In this document: positions 62,455 through 64,000 of the stretch, one piece after another | Numbering within the stretch: the first letter of the stretch is position 1 | Layout: every line of letters begins with the position of its first letter | Assembly (NCBI RefSeq): GCF_003031265.1 | Contig: NZ_CP019966.1 | Span: 1,426,001-1,490,000 of the forward strand | Source: Rhodopseudomonas palustris | Lineage (GTDB): Bacteria; Pseudomonadota; Alphaproteobacteria; Rhizobiales; Xanthobacteraceae | Direction: 5' to 3' | DNA length: 64,000 nucleotides | Made by a program: the position numbers and the translations under genes | The notes under the pieces: model-generated | Database searches by the model: none | What the model saw: only the letters and a program-made list of their open reading frames with translations | What the model was told of the DNA's origin: nothing

Positions 62455-63408
62455 ATGTTCAATTTGGTCAAAGATGCCGTAAGGCTGTGGGCTGTCGATG
62501 TCTTCGCAAATTCCGTCAAGCGACTGGGGAGTGCCGACGATCGCCTGCAGGCGATCCGGTGGCTCGGGCAATCGCGAGACATCGTCGCGAGCGAACTGAG
62601 TGTTGCGGACAAGGTCAGGCGTCTCTCTAGTCTCGTCGACTCTCGTTCTGTGGTGAAGTTCGTCGCGGCGCGCGTCACTGAGGCGGTCCAGAATTACAGG
62701 CACTCGAATCTTCCTATCGCCGTGAAAGTTGCCATCCCGGCGACCCTGGCCGCCGTTCCTCTCGTCGGAGGCCAAGCCGCTGGACTGGCTGCATTCGGCG
62801 GCGCGATCGGCGTGCCGATCCTGCTTCTGGTCTTCCTCGGTGCCGCTGGGATCACATCGATTATCGAGGCGATCATCAGGGATCCCGCGGCGCGGCCGGC
62901 CATCGCAGAGGTCATCGACATCATCATCAAGGATGAACGCCTGCGCGAGACCAGCTGGAAAATGAAGGCCGCAATGCGCGAACGTCCGGTGGACCCGGTT
63001 CGGTTCGCAACACCCCAGGAAGGAGCCGGTGTCCACGACGCACTGCTGAAGATGGATCCCTTCCAGTTCGAACGCCACGTCATGAGCTTCTTCGAGAGCG
63101 CGGGATGCAAGTCATGGGTCACCCAGAGGTCCAACGACCTCGGCGTCGATGGATTTGCAGTCCACCCGAAAGGCCTCATCGTCACACAGTGCAAACGGAA
63201 CGCGCCCGACAATCGGGTCGGGCGGCCCGTCGTGCAGCAGTTCAAGGGGGTCATCGAAGAGCAGAATGCCTACCACGGCTATATCGTGACGACGTCGTCG
63301 TTCTCAGAAGAGGCACGGCAGTCCGCGGTGTTATCGGGCCGGATAACGCTCGTTGATTCCGGCGAGTTGCTATCTTGGCACTTCGAAGCTCCTCGCTTCG
63401 ATTTGTAG
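62455..63408 (+). CDS. Membrane-associated Mrr-like restriction endonuclease
   Basis: 317 residues. An N-terminal helical part (1-95) is followed by two hydrophobic segments (about 100-145: PATLAAVPLVGGQAAGLAAF; GVPILLLVFLGAAGITSIIE). The C-terminal Mrr_cat domain is at about 198-290: DPFQFERHVMSFFESAGCKS, then RSNDLGVDGFAVHP with the catalytic Asp, then LIVTQCKRN with the Gln-x-Lys end of the PD-(D/E)xK motif, and QQFKGVIEEQNAYHGYIVTT. Mrr-like nucleases often cut modified foreign DNA. No methylase is adjacent. GC is a little lower than in the flanks. Confidence 0.8.
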   Translation: MFNLVKDAVRLWAVDVFANSVKRLGSADDRLQAIRWLGQSRDIVASELSVADKVRRLSSLVDSRSVVKFVAARVTEAVQNYRHSNLPIAVKVAIPATLAAVPLVGGQAAGLAAFGGAIGVPILLLVFLGAAGITSIIEAIIRDPAARPAIAEVIDIIIKDERLRETSWKMKAAMRERPVDPVRFATPQEGAGVHDALLKMDPFQFERHVMSFFESAGCKSWVTQRSNDLGVDGFAVHPKGLIVTQCKRNAPDNRVGRPVVQQFKGVIEEQNAYHGYIVTTSSFSEEARQSAVLSGRITLVDSGELLSWHFEAPRFDL

Positions 63409-63509
63409 GAGAGGCCGTAACCGCAGGGATACGGTTGCTGTGTTCTGCCTGCCCCTCTCAATACCGGGTCGCTGCTCTTCCCCGTTCCCTGACAGCGGCT
63501 GATCTGCAG

Positions 63510-63525
63510 TGTTCCACGCGGAACG
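63510..63525. promoter_or_regulatory. GTTCC-GGAAC palindrome before the DJ-1/PfpI gene
   Basis: TGTTCCACGCGGAACG is 14 of 16 identical to the parS-like sequence TGTTCCACGTGGAACA. It lies 58 bases before the start of the PfpI-type gene, so an operator is as likely as a ParB site. GGAAC here is not followed by a properly spaced CGTT, so it is not called as EcfG. Confidence 0.3.
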
Positions 63526-63582
63526 ATCATCCGTGCCTGCGATTACTCAGCGGGGCGCTGATCAACGACATGGAGAGCACAT

Positions 63583-64000
63583 ATGGCAGGCCAACTCGAT
63601 GGCAAGCGCGTCGCTATTCTGGCTACCAACGGCTTCGAACAGTCGGAACTGGAAACCCCGCGCGACAAGCTGAAGGCGGCCGGCGCGCAGGTCGATATCG
63701 TCTCGCCGGAACAGGGCGAGATCAAAGGCTGGGACATGAAAGATTGGGGCCGGCCGGTGAAGGTCGACAAGCAGCTCGGCGCGGTGAAGGCCGACGATTA
63801 CGACGCGATCGTGCTGCCCGGCGGCCAGATCAATCCGGACCTGCTGCGCGTCAATCCGGACGCGCTGAAGCTGATCAAGGCGTTCTATGATGCCGGCAAG
63901 CCGGTGGCGGCGGTGTGTCACGCGCCGTGGCTCCTGATCGAAACCGGCATTGCCAAGGGCAAGCGGATGACCTCGTACCACTCGATCAAGCAGGACGTGA
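63583..64000 (+). CDS. DJ-1/PfpI-family protein (3' end outside window)
   Basis: 139 codons are visible from ATG 63583, behind GGAGAG. The fold begins KRVAILATNGFEQSELETP, with the conserved Glu of the DJ-1 site. The nucleophile elbow is AAVCHAPWLLIE (Cys near residue 111) after AIVLPGGQINPDLLR. The VSPEQGEIKGWDMKDWG segment matches PfpI/YhbO proteins, which act as stress-linked deglycases, hydrolases or chaperones. The gene runs past the window end. Confidence 0.88.
   Translation, partial: MAGQLDGKRVAILATNGFEQSELETPRDKLKAAGAQVDIVSPEQGEIKGWDMKDWGRPVKVDKQLGAVKADDYDAIVLPGGQINPDLLRVNPDALKLIKAFYDAGKPVAAVCHAPWLLIETGIAKGKRMTSYHSIKQDV

Overview
The window is 64 kb of GC-rich, densely coding chromosome from an alphaproteobacterium, most likely Rhodopseudomonas palustris or a close Bradyrhizobiaceae relative. 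The reasons are the SciP/FlbD flagellar logic of Caulobacter-like alphaproteobacteria, an EcfG-type promoter before dps, a DnaG that has lost its zinc ligands, the carA-yqeY-dnaG-rpoD gene set, and several families of short palindromic intergenic repeats typical of this group. No rRNA, tRNA or CRISPR array was seen.

Layout. 0-3.9 kb: an overlapping cluster of small membrane-associated proteins (holin-like, DUF3618-like) ending in a YihY/BrkB protein. 3.9-15.3 kb: a nitrogen-acquisition island. A LuxR-type response regulator and a very unusual transporter-histidine kinase-receiver fusion are transcribed divergently from a urea/short-chain amide ABC transporter (urtABCDE), formamidase (fmdA) and fmdB. 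The kinase probably senses a nitrogenous substrate through its NCS1-like permease domain and sets expression of the uptake and hydrolysis genes. 15.4-22.9 kb: cobS, a P2-type cation ATPase, a tandem universal stress protein, an alkyl-DHAP-synthase-like flavoprotein and a ribbon-helix-helix-like protein. 23.1-28.8 kb: sciP followed by the flagellar operon fliF-fliG-fliH-fliN-flbD (MS ring, switch, export and sigma-54 activator). 29-35.9 kb: RecD-like helicase, methyltransferase, dps with an EcfG promoter, cupin, carA, alpha/beta hydrolase, yqeY.

36.1-48.3 kb separates yqeY from dnaG-rpoD and has an accessory character: emrAB efflux genes, and a 900-bp direct duplication (part of a DUF2189 gene plus an AHSA1/SRPBCC gene) that flanks two unrecognised lower-GC genes. 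It continues with an ArsR-SRPBCC operon, a LysE exporter, an N-formylglutamate amidohydrolase-like gene, a GGCT-like gene, a zinc-ribbon protein and a two-part VOC protein. 48.5-52.9 kb: dnaG and rpoD. 53-55.3 kb: a toxin-antitoxin/defence patch with an antitoxin plus frameshifted ParE, then a HEPN/RES toxin-like gene with a HigA-type regulator. 55.3-59.2 kb: a repeat-rich non-coding stretch, an HWE/HisKA_2-type histidine kinase and a Cache-HAMP-GGDEF protein, each preceded by a copy of the same 32-bp sequence. 59.4-64 kb: SDR oxidoreductase, FabH-like synthase, cupin, a membrane-anchored Mrr-like nuclease and a DJ-1/PfpI gene cut by the window end.

Start sites were chosen by ribosome-binding sites and family alignment from memory. 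No database search was possible. Function calls rest on motifs visible in the translations.
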